Shown here in pieces: positions 1-10,166 of a DNA stretch of 64,000 nucleotides (its first letter is position 1; each line of letters begins with the position of its first letter). The notes beneath the pieces were generated by a model that worked only from the letters and a program-made list of their open reading frames with translations, was not told the origin of the DNA and did not search any database. The translations under genes and the position numbers were made by a program. The DNA lies in NCBI RefSeq assembly GCF_001277345.1, contig NZ_LIUT01000001.1:576448-640447 (forward strand), given 5' to 3'. The stretch comes from Paenibacillus solani (GTDB lineage: Bacteria; Bacillota; Bacilli; Paenibacillales; Paenibacillaceae).

Positions 1-45
1 GAATACTGTTTAAACTTCTGACCTTTAACTGCTGGCATAAAAAAA

Positions 46-110
46 TGCACCCCTAGAATTTCATCGGATAAACCAGGAATTTAATCCAATGTCTATTCTA
101 AGGGGTGCAC
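46..110. repeat. Imperfect inverted repeat, terminator-like or IS-end remnant
   Basis: TGCACCCCTAGAAT (46-59) is mirrored by ATTCTAAGGGGTGCA (96-110), with a loop of about 36 bases. A T-run (GTCTTTTTTT) lies about 18 bases after the right arm and an A-run precedes the left arm. It could be a terminator of a gene left of the window or the edge of a lost mobile element. No transposase is present, so I do not assign it further. Confidence 0.4.
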
Positions 111-218
111 TTCAATAGGGCTGAGGTCTTTTTTTGTCGAATAAAAACAGAGAACATACGTTCCGTGACAGTGTGGTGTCCCTCCGAATTGGTACATTGT
201 TAGAAGAAGAGGAAAGAG

Positions 219-902
219 GTGGATGTGTTGCAGTCTGGCTTGTATTCGGATTTCACATGGAGTCACAGCCATGTATTCGCTGGCGACACTAGTCAAGTCT
301 TTCTGCTGATTGAGTGGAGGACTGGTGTCATCAGGCAAAATAAGCAGTCCAAAGACATGAACCGGTGCATTGCTGAAGATATCCAACTGCATCTCCAATT
401 AGGAGAAGATGTGCAGTTGGAATCTATGTATGGATGTCAAGGTGAGGTACTTAATGATCGTAATATCTCGTTGTCTTTAGGCTCCCTGTCTGCAGGGAAA
501 ACTAAGCAATTAGTGCTTGGACTGAGTGTAGGAGCACGGCAATCTGGTGTATATCCCATCATAACGGCATTATGGACATATATGGATATTCAGAAACAAA
601 AGGTGGTCTTACAGCCTTCTCGCACGATACCCTTACAATTCAGCAACCACACGGCATTAAAATACCGAAAAGGGGATTACCGTGTTGAGAAGGCACTGAA
701 ATTCTATCAAAATGCTTCCGCATTGCAGCAAGCAAGGGGAGAGATGCAGCACGGGAATTTAGGGCTTGGGGAACATCTCATTCTTAGGCAAGCAGACCAG
801 ATGCTGCTCTATGCCATTCGATTTGAAGATGCCGATTATTTGCAGGAGGCGGAGGTCCTGTATAAGTTAAATGGACTGTATAGAAATACATTCGATCCAT
901 AA
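219..902 (+). CDS. Hypothetical protein resembling the C-terminal part of VWA-domain proteins
   Basis: A 227-residue protein starting at GTG 219, behind the purine-rich site AGAGGAAAGAG. Residues about 50-130 look like the beta-rich segment that follows the von Willebrand A domain in bacterial Ca-activated/VWA proteins (alternating strands, 'LGSLSAGKTKQLVLGLSV', then a Tyr-Met-Asp strand). The rest is helical with a possible repeat-like tail. The VWA domain with its MIDAS motif (DxSxS) is absent, and no in-frame coding sequence for it lies upstream. The gene may therefore be a truncated derivative or a stand-alone module. There is no signal peptide or membrane segment. The family assignment rests on pattern memory only. 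Confidence 0.55.
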   Translation: MDVLQSGLYSDFTWSHSHVFAGDTSQVFLLIEWRTGVIRQNKQSKDMNRCIAEDIQLHLQLGEDVQLESMYGCQGEVLNDRNISLSLGSLSAGKTKQLVLGLSVGARQSGVYPIITALWTYMDIQKQKVVLQPSRTIPLQFSNHTALKYRKGDYRVEKALKFYQNASALQQARGEMQHGNLGLGEHLILRQADQMLLYAIRFEDADYLQEAEVLYKLNGLYRNTFDP

Positions 903-1064
903 TCAGTTTTGAAAACGCAAACATAAAAGGGACTATAGGCTGAAAACGAAATAGGAATAAAGAATCTATATATAAAAAAGGAAAAAAGATATGAGGGTCG
1001 AATGTACTACTTAGTGGTCAAGGAATACATGTCGAATTTACTAGACAGATAGGGAGAATGCCAT

Positions 1065-1484
1065 ATGACAGACCGATTGATCCGACTAATGAGAATCATT
1101 ACCCTTGTACAAGCAAGGCCGGGAATACTAGCCCGTGAGCTCGCCGATCGTTGTGGAACCAGTGAAAGAACCATTTATCGGGATATGGATGCTCTCAGCG
1201 CGATGCATATTCCCATCACACACCAAGGCAGAGGCCGAGGTTATACGTTTATTGGGCATTTTGCAATGTATCCGCTTGGTTTATCTGAAGAGGAAGTACA
1301 GGCTTTATACAAGCTGCTGACGATTATGGAAAAAATCAAGCCGATGCTGCCCGATGAATTTGAAACCGCTTATGAGAAAGTGTTGGCTGCTGTATATAAG
1401 CAAAGCACGGAAAAAGCGGAAATTCAGGCAGGAGACCGAGAGGGTACCTTTACGAATTTTATACCTAATCCCAACGACTCGTAG
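1065..1484 (+). CDS. Short HTH transcriptional regulator (YafY/DeoR-like, no WYL domain)
   Basis: A 139-residue protein. Residues 1-60 form an HTH_11-type winged helix ('MTDRLIRLMRIITLVQARPG', 'ELADRCGTSERTIYRDMDAL', 'GRGRGY' wing), typical of YafY/DeoR-like regulators. Full-length YafY-type regulators are about 300 residues and carry a ligand-binding WYL domain. Here the protein ends after a helical segment (residues 75-110), so it binds DNA but has no visible sensor domain. The start at ATG 1065 follows AGGGAGAATGCC. A good terminator follows at once, so the gene is probably monocistronic. Target and ligand are unknown. Confidence 0.75.
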   Translation: MTDRLIRLMRIITLVQARPGILARELADRCGTSERTIYRDMDALSAMHIPITHQGRGRGYTFIGHFAMYPLGLSEEEVQALYKLLTIMEKIKPMLPDEFETAYEKVLAAVYKQSTEKAEIQAGDREGTFTNFIPNPNDS

Positions 1485-1493
1485 CAAATAGAA

Positions 1494-1541
1494 CCTCGCC
1501 TGATAGAACACATATTCATGTGTCTATCGGCGGGGTTTTGT
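1494..1541 (+). terminator. Rho-independent terminator of the HTH gene
   Basis: CGCCTGATAGAACACAT pairs with ATGTGTCTATCGGCGGGG around a short loop and is followed by GTTTTGTC. It begins about 10 bases after the stop codon at 1484. Confidence 0.8.
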
Positions 1542-1791
1542 CATGTTTAGGGTGATAGATTTGCCGGATGAAGACATGCTAGGACTAGTAAAATAGATTC
1601 AATATAGGGATATTACACCAAAACAATTGAATGTATGATAAAATAGCGACAAATTCTCTCATGTATACAAAATTGGGAATATTGTGAAAATAATGAGAGT
1701 TCGCGGATCATGTCCCTAAGCAAGGGCATAGGAAGGAGATATGAGGCAGTGCCATAGGTTTATTCTACAGTTTATTTAGAGGAGGATACTC
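1542..1791. other. Intergenic region upstream of the SLH gene
   Basis: AT-rich sequence without a plausible gene. The right end holds a clear AGAGGAGG ribosome binding site for the SLH protein. A GATAAAAT box near 1635 could be a vegetative -10, but I cannot pair it with a convincing -35. Confidence 0.35.
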
Positions 1792-2994
1792 ATGAAAAGC
1801 AAGTCAATAATTGTATTATTGGCGCTAGCTGTGCTCATTGGAAGCTTGTATCTGAATGAGGTGGAAGCCGCATCACAAGACAGCACCGCTAGCATAACGG
1901 GGGAGATTCAGAGAGCAGTGGCTCCACATTTCACGGATATTGAGGGGCACTGGGCCCAGGCAGCTATTCTTGATGCGATAAAACGAGGGTATGTGGATGG
2001 ATATCCGGATCAGAGATTCTTACCTAATAAAGAGGTAACCACAGCGGAATTTATTAAAATGGCGGTTACCGCCTTGAAGCTTGAGGTGAATGTCTCAAAT
2101 AAAGATACATGGTATACACCCTATGTTGCTGCTGCTGAATCGGCAGGGTTTTATAGGGCGGAAGATTTTACGAATCGGAATCTGACTCAACATATGACAC
2201 GTGAAGAGATGTCCAAGCTAGCAGTAAGGGCACTTGGTCATAAGAATGTGGGAGAGAAACAGTGGATGTATCTTGCCTCCAAGGATGGCATCCTGTCGGG
2301 AACAGCGCCGGGGGAGCTTTCTCCAACAGGCACGACCACAAGAGCTCAAGCTATCGTAGTTATTGAGAGATTGCTTCAGGCAAAGAGTGGTAAAGAGCTT
2401 CCTGTTGATCAGTATGCCGTAGCAGCAGCCGAAGTGTATTGGCATAAGACCAATATTTTCTCGGTGGCGCCAGAAATTTTTAATGGGCCGGATAACAAGA
2501 ATAATACTGGGATTAATTATTGGAAAGTTTCAAATTTGAAGTTCGCGGGAAAAGACGGTACCACGATTCAAGTTGAAGAGCTTCTGGCAACTGATTGGAA
2601 TGACCCAAGGGATCCAAATAGGAGATTACTACCAACAAAAAATAAACTCTCATATAGAACTAATGATGGGGATTGGGCGAAATTTTCTGATGATCTCAAA
2701 TGCTACGTTATCATTGTTAAAGCCCGTATAGTAACTAACAAAAATCCTAAAGGATATCCTATAACGGATCGTGTAAATCTTCAAATTCATGGATACAATG
2801 GTGTGCCAACTGGAAATAGTCTCATAGTGCCGTCAGTTATTGAATCGAGTGATCCAAACAAAAAGATATATGGGCTAGTAATTCCAAAAGAGAAATTTAG
2901 TACCGATGGTTCTATCAGAGTATCCGTAGAGTCTATTTCAGCTGGAGCACCAATCATAAGTCAAGTCCTTTCCAGATCAATATTGATTAGGTAG
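1792..2994 (+). CDS. SLH-domain cell-surface protein
   Basis: A 400-residue exported protein. Residues 1-26 are a signal peptide (MKSK, hydrophobic core, cleavage near VEAA). Residues about 46-200 hold three S-layer-homology repeats: 'HFTDIEGHWAQAAI...GYPDQRFLPN', then two less regular ones ending in 'SPTGTTTRAQAIVVIERLL'. SLH repeats bind pyruvylated secondary cell-wall polymer and anchor proteins on the surface. The C-terminal half (205-400) is beta-rich with no domain I recognise. The start ATG 1792 has an AGAGGAGG site 7 bases upstream. The next, broken gene starts 14 bases downstream and the pair probably forms an operon for surface proteins. Confidence 0.85.
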   Translation: MKSKSIIVLLALAVLIGSLYLNEVEAASQDSTASITGEIQRAVAPHFTDIEGHWAQAAILDAIKRGYVDGYPDQRFLPNKEVTTAEFIKMAVTALKLEVNVSNKDTWYTPYVAAAESAGFYRAEDFTNRNLTQHMTREEMSKLAVRALGHKNVGEKQWMYLASKDGILSGTAPGELSPTGTTTRAQAIVVIERLLQAKSGKELPVDQYAVAAAEVYWHKTNIFSVAPEIFNGPDNKNNTGINYWKVSNLKFAGKDGTTIQVEELLATDWNDPRDPNRRLLPTKNKLSYRTNDGDWAKFSDDLKCYVIIVKARIVTNKNPKGYPITDRVNLQIHGYNGVPTGNSLIVPSVIESSDPNKKIYGLVIPKEKFSTDGSIRVSVESISAGAPIISQVLSRSILIR

Positions 2995-3008
2995 GAGGAC
3001 TCTTAAAG

Positions 3009-6000
3009 ATGTCACGAACTCTTTCGTTATTGATATCATTTATATTGATTATTATTATTATTTTTTATCCAACTATGGTTAATGCAACTGGGGATATAAC
3101 AAAGGATATCACTTACGAAATGTCAAAAGATTCTGATGACTATGAGTATGGCGGTTATTTGTTTTCAGATAATAAGCAGTTATCCACTAAGCCGATCTCT
3201 GTCAAAGCCCCAGATGGAAAAATAATAAAAAAATTAGAGTGGATTGATAAGAGTACAGGTGCAACCATTCGTTCTTTTAAAGATTTTACCCCCGGCAAGA
3301 GTGAATGGACAGATAAAACGGATACCTTAAGTGGTACTAAAACAAAGGTCCGATCGGAAGAAAATACAAACTATGGTGGAGTGTATTATTGGGATCGCTG
3401 GTCTATTTTTGATGCAGGTAATTGGTATGGAAAACATTGGAGAGCCTCAGGGGGCACTGTAAGTAAGAGAGACAGTAGAGGTTGTGATGATTCAGCTGCA
3501 ACAGAAAATGTTCAAGGCAATGCGCTTCCGAAATATCCAAACTGCACAGATGATGCGCTTGAGGCAAAAATCCTCGAACTAAAGCGTTTCATGTCATCGA
3601 TGCTAACTCTCCATTCTATAATTTATGGATTAAAGATGATGGAATATCAAAAGAAGAGGTTGAGGCCACGAATGTTAGAGTTGATAGGAACTCATTAATT
3701 GTCAGCGGTGGTGTACCTACGGATACAGGGTATGCCGATGTAAGTACTCTGCCAAAGTCGGGGGCAATTGCAAATGTTACGGATTTAAATCTAATAACCA
3801 TCAATTTTAGCCAAACATTTAATAATGATAAATATAATCATTATTGGGCAAATCCTGGTGCCAAACAGGTATTTTATTTTAATAAATTTTATGTGGATTT
3901 TACAACTTACACTTACGTCTACAAAGACAAACTCCTCCGGGCCACCTTTGCAGATGGGACATCAGGCTTGGAGATTACCGGCCCGACCTGTGTGGCACCA
4001 TCTGGTACCATTCAGCTTACCGCGACCTTAACGAAGGTAGACGGTAGTACATACAATCTGCAAAAACATGACAAGTTAACCTGGCGAAGCTCGGATAGCA
4101 GCATCATGTCCATCAATGATTCGGGTGTCGTCACAGCCGTGGCTGCAACCGGAGGGGCAACGATAACAGCTCATTTTAAGGATGCGACTCAGGCCTTGGA
4201 TGAATCCGCTGATGTTACGATACAGGTTGGGACTGGTTCGTCTTGCGGAAATACCGGAGGACCCGGGAATCCCCCTGGCACGTGCGGAATCCAAATCGGT
4301 GCGGCGAGGAAGGGTACTGTAACATCGCACACGGTGATGGATCCAGTGGCTACGGGTGTTATAAAAGCGGATCAGCGAGATTCAGAACAGTTTAATGTCC
4401 TGGATGGGATACCGACTTCTGAATCCCTGTATGTCAACGTGTTTGGACTTAACTATCTGTATCAGAATCAGTGGGCAAATATGAGCGGTGAGATCACCTA
4501 CACTGTTCCTGTCAAAAAGAAGTATATTCTCACTTGGACGATCCCCGGAACGCCAAGTACGGGACCGAATAATCCTGGAACGCCTGACAAACCTATGCGA
4601 GAGGAGGTTCCGGTAGAGGAACGAATTGCGATTACCCGGCCATATTCATATTGGCAAATCGACAACCTCGAGGTGTATAAGCTAGGCAGGTCGACCGTGA
4701 GCAACTACGCGTTACCTGGCGGTTCGGTCAGCCTGACGCCTACCGGATACACGCCTCCAATCCTTACATCCGATCATAGTGCCCGAGTCGAGGACCATGT
4801 GAAGGCCTCTCCATGCGAAGAAGTCGATTTAGGAACCGAAACCGTCTCGGGTGGATTCACCAGACCCGTAGTGCCATCAACGGATTTCACGTCGGCAGCG
4901 GAGTCGGCGGTGGGTCAAAACCAGGTGAAAAATGATAAGGTGCTATTCAACGGATCCACTGTCATGAGTGACAGTTGGGCGCAGGCAACTGCTCCGACAC
5001 CAGGGATCATTCCTCCTGCTTCGACCGTTAATAGGGATGTCCTATACGGCAAAAACTATCTCATCAGCAGTACGCTGTTAAATAAGAAAAATACACCAAG
5101 TACGGGGACGATTGATTATGATCTCATACCCGGCAACATTAATGGCGGTTCTCCTAAATCCTATCCCGTAAATGCCATTAACACTGTCACTGTCCATACT
5201 CCTGTAGTCAATTATTCATCTGTTACAGATGATCAGGACCACAACCAGAAGACGACCCCGAACTCGAGTCGGTTTGCTTTCATCTTGGACCGGCCGTTCA
5301 CGGTAACTATTCCTACTTCAGGTCAGCATCGGAATATCCGGGGATATGGAGATCGGGACTATGCAAAATATGTACGATCGAAGCAGGTGTATTTTCCTTT
5401 CAAATGTTTACAGCCGCGATAAAAGCACCTTTTATCCTAAAGAAACCTGGATCACGATCCCGACGACTCAGCTGGATACGGAGTTTTTCCTGCCGGTATG
5501 GGTGGATGAGGGCGATTATCAAGTATACTTTCGTACGATAGCGGAGAACGCGCCTGCGGATTTTACCACTCAGCCCAGTGCAAATCTAGATTTGACCCAC
5601 CATGTCGCTACGGATATTGAGCCTGTGGAGGTTATCGGGCGTGTATACGATTTCCGGATCACGGATATTGCCGATTATAACTGGGAGACGGTCTTCCGCA
5701 CACAAAAAGGAAACGCAGCAGCAAGCGGGGCGTCCTATTGGACAGGACTTCGCAATATTGATGGCGGAGTAAGGGGGAATGCACTGCCTTATACGCTTCC
5801 TATCGCGCCAGGCAAGCATCCTGTCCAAGGCTACAAGAATGCAGCAGTGAAGACAGGTTACCATTTCAAATTCGACCTGAAGACGAAGGGCAATATGTTT
5901 GGAGCACAAGACGGTATTTCCATTACACCGAGTTTTTACTTCGTTAATGCGGATGGCAGCGGACGCCAGGCAGTTGATCTGTACTACCACAGCGGAGATC

Positions 6001-6662
6001 GAAAGTTCATTCGCATCGGTTCCCCGCAGGATGCACTGAAGCGTTACGTCATCTTGAATGAGAGGCTGCGGAATGTTCCGCAAAGCGAGCTTCAAGACAC
6101 AGCCTCGTACCTGTACAACCACGGAGGAGCACAGCCAGGAATATCAGCGGCAGCCTATGCGAAGCAGTATATCGAGAAAATCAGCAAGAGCAAGACTTGG
6201 GTAGGACGACTCGACTGGATGCTGCTGCCATCCGGTATACGAACACTGATCGGGCCTAAAGCAGGGCTGCCTGCCTCGGTCGACGTGGAACGTGCGAATG
6301 CGGCGGTCCAGCGCTGGTATGGCGAATACAGTCTGCCATCCGATGTGTACGTGGTGAAGAAGGGAATGGACCTGGCGGCTTATGGACGGAGTAACCGTCT
6401 GGACGAGAAGTCCTCTATATTTTTGAAAAAAGGGTTTATCGTGGTCAACTTCAACATCGAGACGATTCGGGAGGGCAATACCGCCCGGCCGCATCTGCAA
6501 TACCTGCATGCGCCCCTCATGAACCAGTGGCAGCTTGAAGGGTTTGCCCGCACATACCTTGATCCTTATGGCAAGAAGTTTGCGCTGCTGGACGGGGATG
6601 TTGTATTTTATCATGCCGACCAGTCCAGTAAAGGCGATTTCAAATCACAGGTACCGCATTAA
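3009..6662 (+). pseudogene. Large secreted DUF5704-type protein, interrupted by two single-base frameshifts
   Basis: Three reading segments make one long secreted protein of about 1,216 residues once two shifts are repaired. Segment 1 starts at ATG 3009 with a signal peptide (hydrophobic IIIIIIF stretch, VNA cleavage) and runs to about 3570. Segment 2 is open from about 3563 to 5400 and contains a Big2-type Ig domain ('APSGTIQLTATLTKVDG', 'DSGVVTAVAATGGATITAHF'). Segment 3 runs from about 5405 to 6662. At 3566-3570 an AAAAA run needs one extra A to join segment 1 to segment 2 ('EAK' to 'NPRTKAFHV'). At 5402-5404 an AAA run needs one A fewer ('YFPF' to 'NVYSRDKS'). The two errors compensate. 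The motif GNALP occurs in both outer segments. The DUF5704 name is from memory of Paenibacillus proteins of this layout. It is either a genuine pseudogene or a sequencing artefact. Confidence 0.7.
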
Positions 6663-6671
6663 CGATCATAA

Positions 6672-6716
6672 AAAAACTAGCCTCTCCCTGCGATCAGGGA
6701 GAGGCTGTTTATTTGT
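6672..6716. terminator. Bidirectional terminator between convergent genes
   Basis: AGCCTCTCCCT (6679-6689) pairs perfectly with AGGGAGAGGCT (6696-6706). T-rich tails occur on both sides (GTTTATTT on the plus strand, AGTTTTTTT on the minus strand). It serves the DUF5704 locus and the minus-strand ATP-grasp gene. Confidence 0.85.
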
Positions 6717-6719
6717 AAT

Positions 6720-7823
6720 TCATTCATGTGGCCATACACCGTGATCATAGAGATAACGGGCAAAGGCCATTGGATTGTGATATGTGCGTTTCCATCCTTC
6801 TGCCATGCCGGCCTCCATAAACCCATACCGTTGATCGCAACCGTTGCATTCAATGAAATAGAGCTTTCCATCTTCGGTAATGCCAATATCCATTCCAAAA
6901 TCGGCCGCATACGGAATAGATAGGGACAGAATTCGAGCGATGTATACGGAAAACTCAGCAATCCGTTCTATAGTAAGCTCGGCAGGTATGTCAGGCATAC
7001 AGCGGGATAGTATGTCTGGTACCCGATAGGCTGAGCCGCCTTGAGCAATATTGGAGACGAACATTCGGGGAGCCGAAGTTTTAGCGAACATGCCGGCGAC
7101 CTCCCAACGCCCGTTCCCTCCACGCTGAACGGTAACTCTGATATCGAATGGACGGCCATCATATTCGGCAAGTGGGATGCGCTGTTGAACAAGGAATGGA
7201 GCTTGCCTGATTCGTTGATAGATCAAGGGATGGAGCTTACCGGGAGGCAGTGTAACCGTTCTCCAACCACTGGCTGATGGCGAGGAGCGGGAATAAGTGA
7301 ATTGACTGTGCAAAGAGGTTCCTTTCAATCGCATAATACCAACCCCGATGCTGCCACTGCAAGGCTTTAGGACAAGATCCCCGTGCTGACTAAGCATGGA
7401 GCGAATCGAGACGGGGGTAGCTTTCACCGTATGAGGCAGGGAGCGTGAAACTCCCCGGTCCTGCTCTAACATATGATGAATGACGTTTTTACCGTAACGT
7501 GTCCGTCCGTTATAAACAAATACCCCACGGTTGATTAGTTGATCAATCAGCTCTTGCTCCTGTCTTTTATGATAGATAGCTCGCATATGAACAGCACGTG
7601 GAATGGGAATATGCACTCGTGAAAATCCGGCTGGAGCCGGGATAAAGCCAGCCACCTTTCCAGTACTGAGTGAAATATGATGAATGGTAAAAAAACAAGG
7701 AACCAGACCGTACACGGCAGCAGCTTCTTCATAGTTGGTCAGTGATTCAGTACCGATTTTCCCGCTGGAAATTCTGCGATACGTATTGTTGTTGATCAGA
7801 ATGCCGACGAATTCCAGATGCAT
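6720..7823 (-). CDS. YheC/YheD-like ATP-grasp endospore coat-associated protein
   Basis: A 367-residue protein of the YheC/YheD family, ATP-grasp proteins associated with Bacillus spore coats. Residues about 150-350 show the ATP-grasp pattern: a lysine strand ('DLVLKPCSGSIGVGIMRL'), 'FLVQQRIPL', 'FDIRVTVQR', and metal ligands near the end ('FGMDIGITEDGKLYFIECN'). The product and substrate of this family are not established. I chose ATG 7823 because AAGGAGG sits 6 bases upstream. Longer readings up to 7949 lack a ribosome binding site, and the ATG at 7829 abuts it. The gene is divergent from a CotSA-like glycosyltransferase and opens the spore-surface region. Confidence 0.85.
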   Translation of the reverse strand: MHLEFVGILINNNTYRRISSGKIGTESLTNYEEAAAVYGLVPCFFTIHHISLSTGKVAGFIPAPAGFSRVHIPIPRAVHMRAIYHKRQEQELIDQLINRGVFVYNGRTRYGKNVIHHMLEQDRGVSRSLPHTVKATPVSIRSMLSQHGDLVLKPCSGSIGVGIMRLKGTSLHSQFTYSRSSPSASGWRTVTLPPGKLHPLIYQRIRQAPFLVQQRIPLAEYDGRPFDIRVTVQRGGNGRWEVAGMFAKTSAPRMFVSNIAQGGSAYRVPDILSRCMPDIPAELTIERIAEFSVYIARILSLSIPYAADFGMDIGITEDGKLYFIECNGCDQRYGFMEAGMAEGWKRTYHNPMAFARYLYDHGVWPHE

Positions 7824-8002
7824 GGCCATCCTCCTTGTTACCAATATCATGTAATCTTTTGTACCACATCGTATGCACAAGGGAGTTTGTCCCGGGTGGA
7901 CGGGTGTCGCGCGTAGTTGGCCTATTATTACCCGGAACTTAGTCACCAATAGACCCTTAACCGGTATATGTTATAGATAAGTTGCGAGAAGGGTGTGGAG
8001 TT

Positions 8003-9148
8003 ATGAGTTTGCGGAAGGTGGCGGTTGTGACGCCAGGGTCTTTTGTCATTCCATCAGGGAGAAGCAGCTCCGTGGAGCGGGTCGTGGAGCAGACCATTCC
8101 TTTGGCTCAGGATGCGATGGAAGTGCGGATATATGGTGTGCTAGGGAAGGGACTGCCGTCAAAAGATGCCATTAACGGCGTTCCATGTTACCGTCTTCCA
8201 TCTGGAGCCAATTATTATCCATCCTTGATGCGAAGGCTTCAGAAGTGGAGACCGGATATTATTGAAGTTCACAATCGGCCGCTGCTGGCCCAGCGCCTCA
8301 AAATGCATCTGCCGCGTGTGAAAGTCGTACTTAACCTTCATTCCAATACATTTATTATGCCTCCATATATGAGCGAGCAGCGCTTTGGGAACATTGCCCG
8401 CTGGATGGACGGCATTGTAGTAAACAGCCGTTTTCTACTGGAGGATATTACCTCAAGACATGCTTGGCTTTTGGAGAAGATCACGATTAATCATCTTGGT
8501 GTTAGTCTTGATCATTTTAATCCGGCATTCAATCCTGCTGCCAAGGCACTAAAAGAGGCAAAGCTTGCTCATTACGGATGGAGTGGGCGTCGTATTATCC
8601 TGTTTGCGGGACGGCTTATTCCAGACAAAGGGGTTCACCATCTGATTGATGTGCTGCCACATATTATTGACAAGCATCCAGAGGTTTTATTGCTTATTAT
8701 CGGAAGTGCAGCTTACGGGTCCGATCGGGAAACCGCCTATGTCCGGGAACTGAAAAAAGCTGCCGGACCTTATTTGCATTGGGTATACTTTCGCCCCTTT
8801 GTCCCTTATCCAGCGATTGCAGACTGGTACTCGCTTGCTGATATTGTGGCTGTCCCCTCAGCACCGAGGGAGGCCTTTGGACTCGTGAATGTTGAAGCAA
8901 TGGCAGCTGGGGTTCCTGTCATCGCTACGAACGCAGGTGGTATCCCGGAGATTGTGGAGAACGGTGTGACGGGTTATCTGGTTCAAAGAGATGATTTTCC
9001 TGGCGGACTCGCTGAACGGATTAACGGATTGCTTCAAGACGAGAATCTGCGTACACAAATCGGAATGGCAGGGCGTGAAACGGTACGTCAACGTTTCAGG
9101 TGGGATCATACGGCAGAACGATGGGCTAACCTGATGCAAACCATCTAA
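8003..9148 (+). CDS. GT4-family glycosyltransferase, CotSA-like
   Basis: A 381-residue GT-B-fold retaining glycosyltransferase. The N-terminal Rossmann half ends near residue 190. The C-terminal donor-binding half has 'ILFAGRLIPDKGVHHLI', 'SLADIVAVPS' and the GT4 signature 'PREAFGLVNVEAMAAGVPVIATNAGG' region with the EX7E glutamates (E...FGLVNVE). It most resembles the B. subtilis spore coat protein CotSA. ATG 8003 is preferred over TTG 7982 because a GAAGGGTGTGGAG site precedes it. It probably works in the mother cell on coat or exosporium polysaccharide. The sugar is unknown. Confidence 0.85.
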   Translation: MSLRKVAVVTPGSFVIPSGRSSSVERVVEQTIPLAQDAMEVRIYGVLGKGLPSKDAINGVPCYRLPSGANYYPSLMRRLQKWRPDIIEVHNRPLLAQRLKMHLPRVKVVLNLHSNTFIMPPYMSEQRFGNIARWMDGIVVNSRFLLEDITSRHAWLLEKITINHLGVSLDHFNPAFNPAAKALKEAKLAHYGWSGRRIILFAGRLIPDKGVHHLIDVLPHIIDKHPEVLLLIIGSAAYGSDRETAYVRELKKAAGPYLHWVYFRPFVPYPAIADWYSLADIVAVPSAPREAFGLVNVEAMAAGVPVIATNAGGIPEIVENGVTGYLVQRDDFPGGLAERINGLLQDENLRTQIGMAGRETVRQRFRWDHTAERWANLMQTI

Positions 9149-9220
9149 CCGACAGTGGCAGTAGCCCTATCTCTTGAATAGGATGAATGTAACGATTAGA
9201 AGCAGAGGAGAGAGCCGACA

Positions 9221-9799
9221 GTGAATAGAGCCAGAGGGATCACCAGGATAAGAAGGAGAAGGGCCTTTCGGCAGCACGATGGCTATCATAAAAAGATGAC
9301 CATCAGAGAAACATCCGCTAACTGGTCAGATGTAGAGGATGATGGGGGCCATGTGCTGACTGATGATACGATCCGTGCTTCCCATCTGCAGCATCGTAGT
9401 GTAAGAAGTGAGGCGATTGAGGATTATGCCGTGCACAGTATTCATCTGTCATCCGAATCCATCATATCTTCCAAACTAGCACTCGAATCGGTTCATCCGA
9501 GTCATCTTTCATTTAATCCGGTTCAAGGGATTCCGGACATCCCTTTACTTCAGCAGTTTGGATATATCCCCTTCACCTTTTCTGATGAACTCGATTCGAT
9601 CGAGGTTACGATACCGCTTCAGACCCCTTATCAGGATGAACATTATGTCGTAGTGGCATCGTGCAGCGATCCGTTGTTTCAGGCTGGTATTCGAAAACGG
9701 CAGGATGCGGAGATCGTCATCCAAATTATTCGACCAGAAGATACGATGATCTCAGAAGGCGGGTTGCATTGGATTTCAATAGGTCGGATGGCTACGTAA
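9221..9799 (+). CDS. Basic-headed repeat protein, WIAG-tail-like, spore cluster
   Basis: A 192-residue protein starting at GTG 9221 behind AGAGGAGAG. Residues 7-19 are strongly basic (RITRIRRRRAF). Residues about 48-100 contain short repeats of roughly ten residues with hydrophobics every fifth position (IRASHL, RSVRSEAI, IHLSSESI, LALESVHPSHL), like the beta-solenoid repeats of Paenibacillus 'WIAG-tail' proteins. The C-terminus (about 110-192) is a compact beta domain ending in 'HWISIGRM', close to the WIAG tail position. The function of this class is unknown. Its place after the CotSA-like gene suggests a structural spore-surface protein. Confidence 0.6.
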   Translation: MNRARGITRIRRRRAFRQHDGYHKKMTIRETSANWSDVEDDGGHVLTDDTIRASHLQHRSVRSEAIEDYAVHSIHLSSESIISSKLALESVHPSHLSFNPVQGIPDIPLLQQFGYIPFTFSDELDSIEVTIPLQTPYQDEHYVVVASCSDPLFQAGIRKRQDAEIVIQIIRPEDTMISEGGLHWISIGRMAT

Positions 9800-10166
9800 G
9801 GTAGGAGAAGGATGGGGGAAGGGAGACTTCACTCATCCTTTTGAGTAAACAGGGGAATTCCAATTAGTCATCATGGTGAATTGCCATCCCGGATGAACCG
9901 TTTGCCGACCATCTTCAAAAGTGAATTCTAAGGGATTCGACCGTATTACTATGAGCATTCATCGCATAATGCTGCTCGAATCAATTTGTGTACATAGAAC
10001 AGATTATTGATGCGTTTAGAGAACGAAACACTCCTTACAGATGCCGTCACCGAGCAAAAGAGTAAACATACAATGGAAATGGATGACCAGAAAAACCAGG
10101 AATTCATTGTTCCTCATATAGAGATGAGATATACGGGAGGCGAAGTCATATGAAGGACGCTTTAGG
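9800..10166. other. Intergenic region with a weak hairpin and tiny reading frames
   Basis: A weak terminator-like hairpin (AAGGATG ... CATCCTTTT, about 9809-9841) follows the WIAG-like gene. A 47-codon frame at 10010-10153 has no ribosome binding site and I do not call it a gene. A strong GGGAGG site at 10135-10140 precedes a six-codon frame, ATG 10150 to TGA 10170, whose stop overlaps the start of the next gene (ATGA). This could be a translation-coupling leader or a misplaced N-terminus. Confidence 0.4.

Noticed and set aside
5586..6614. Two long minus-strand frames opposite the DUF5704 locus
   Set aside because: They shadow a convincing plus-strand coding sequence, show no domain and have no start signals.
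10010..10153. A 47-codon frame before the tagged GT2
   Set aside because: No ribosome binding site and no recognisable sequence; the strong GGGAGG lies inside its end and serves later codons.
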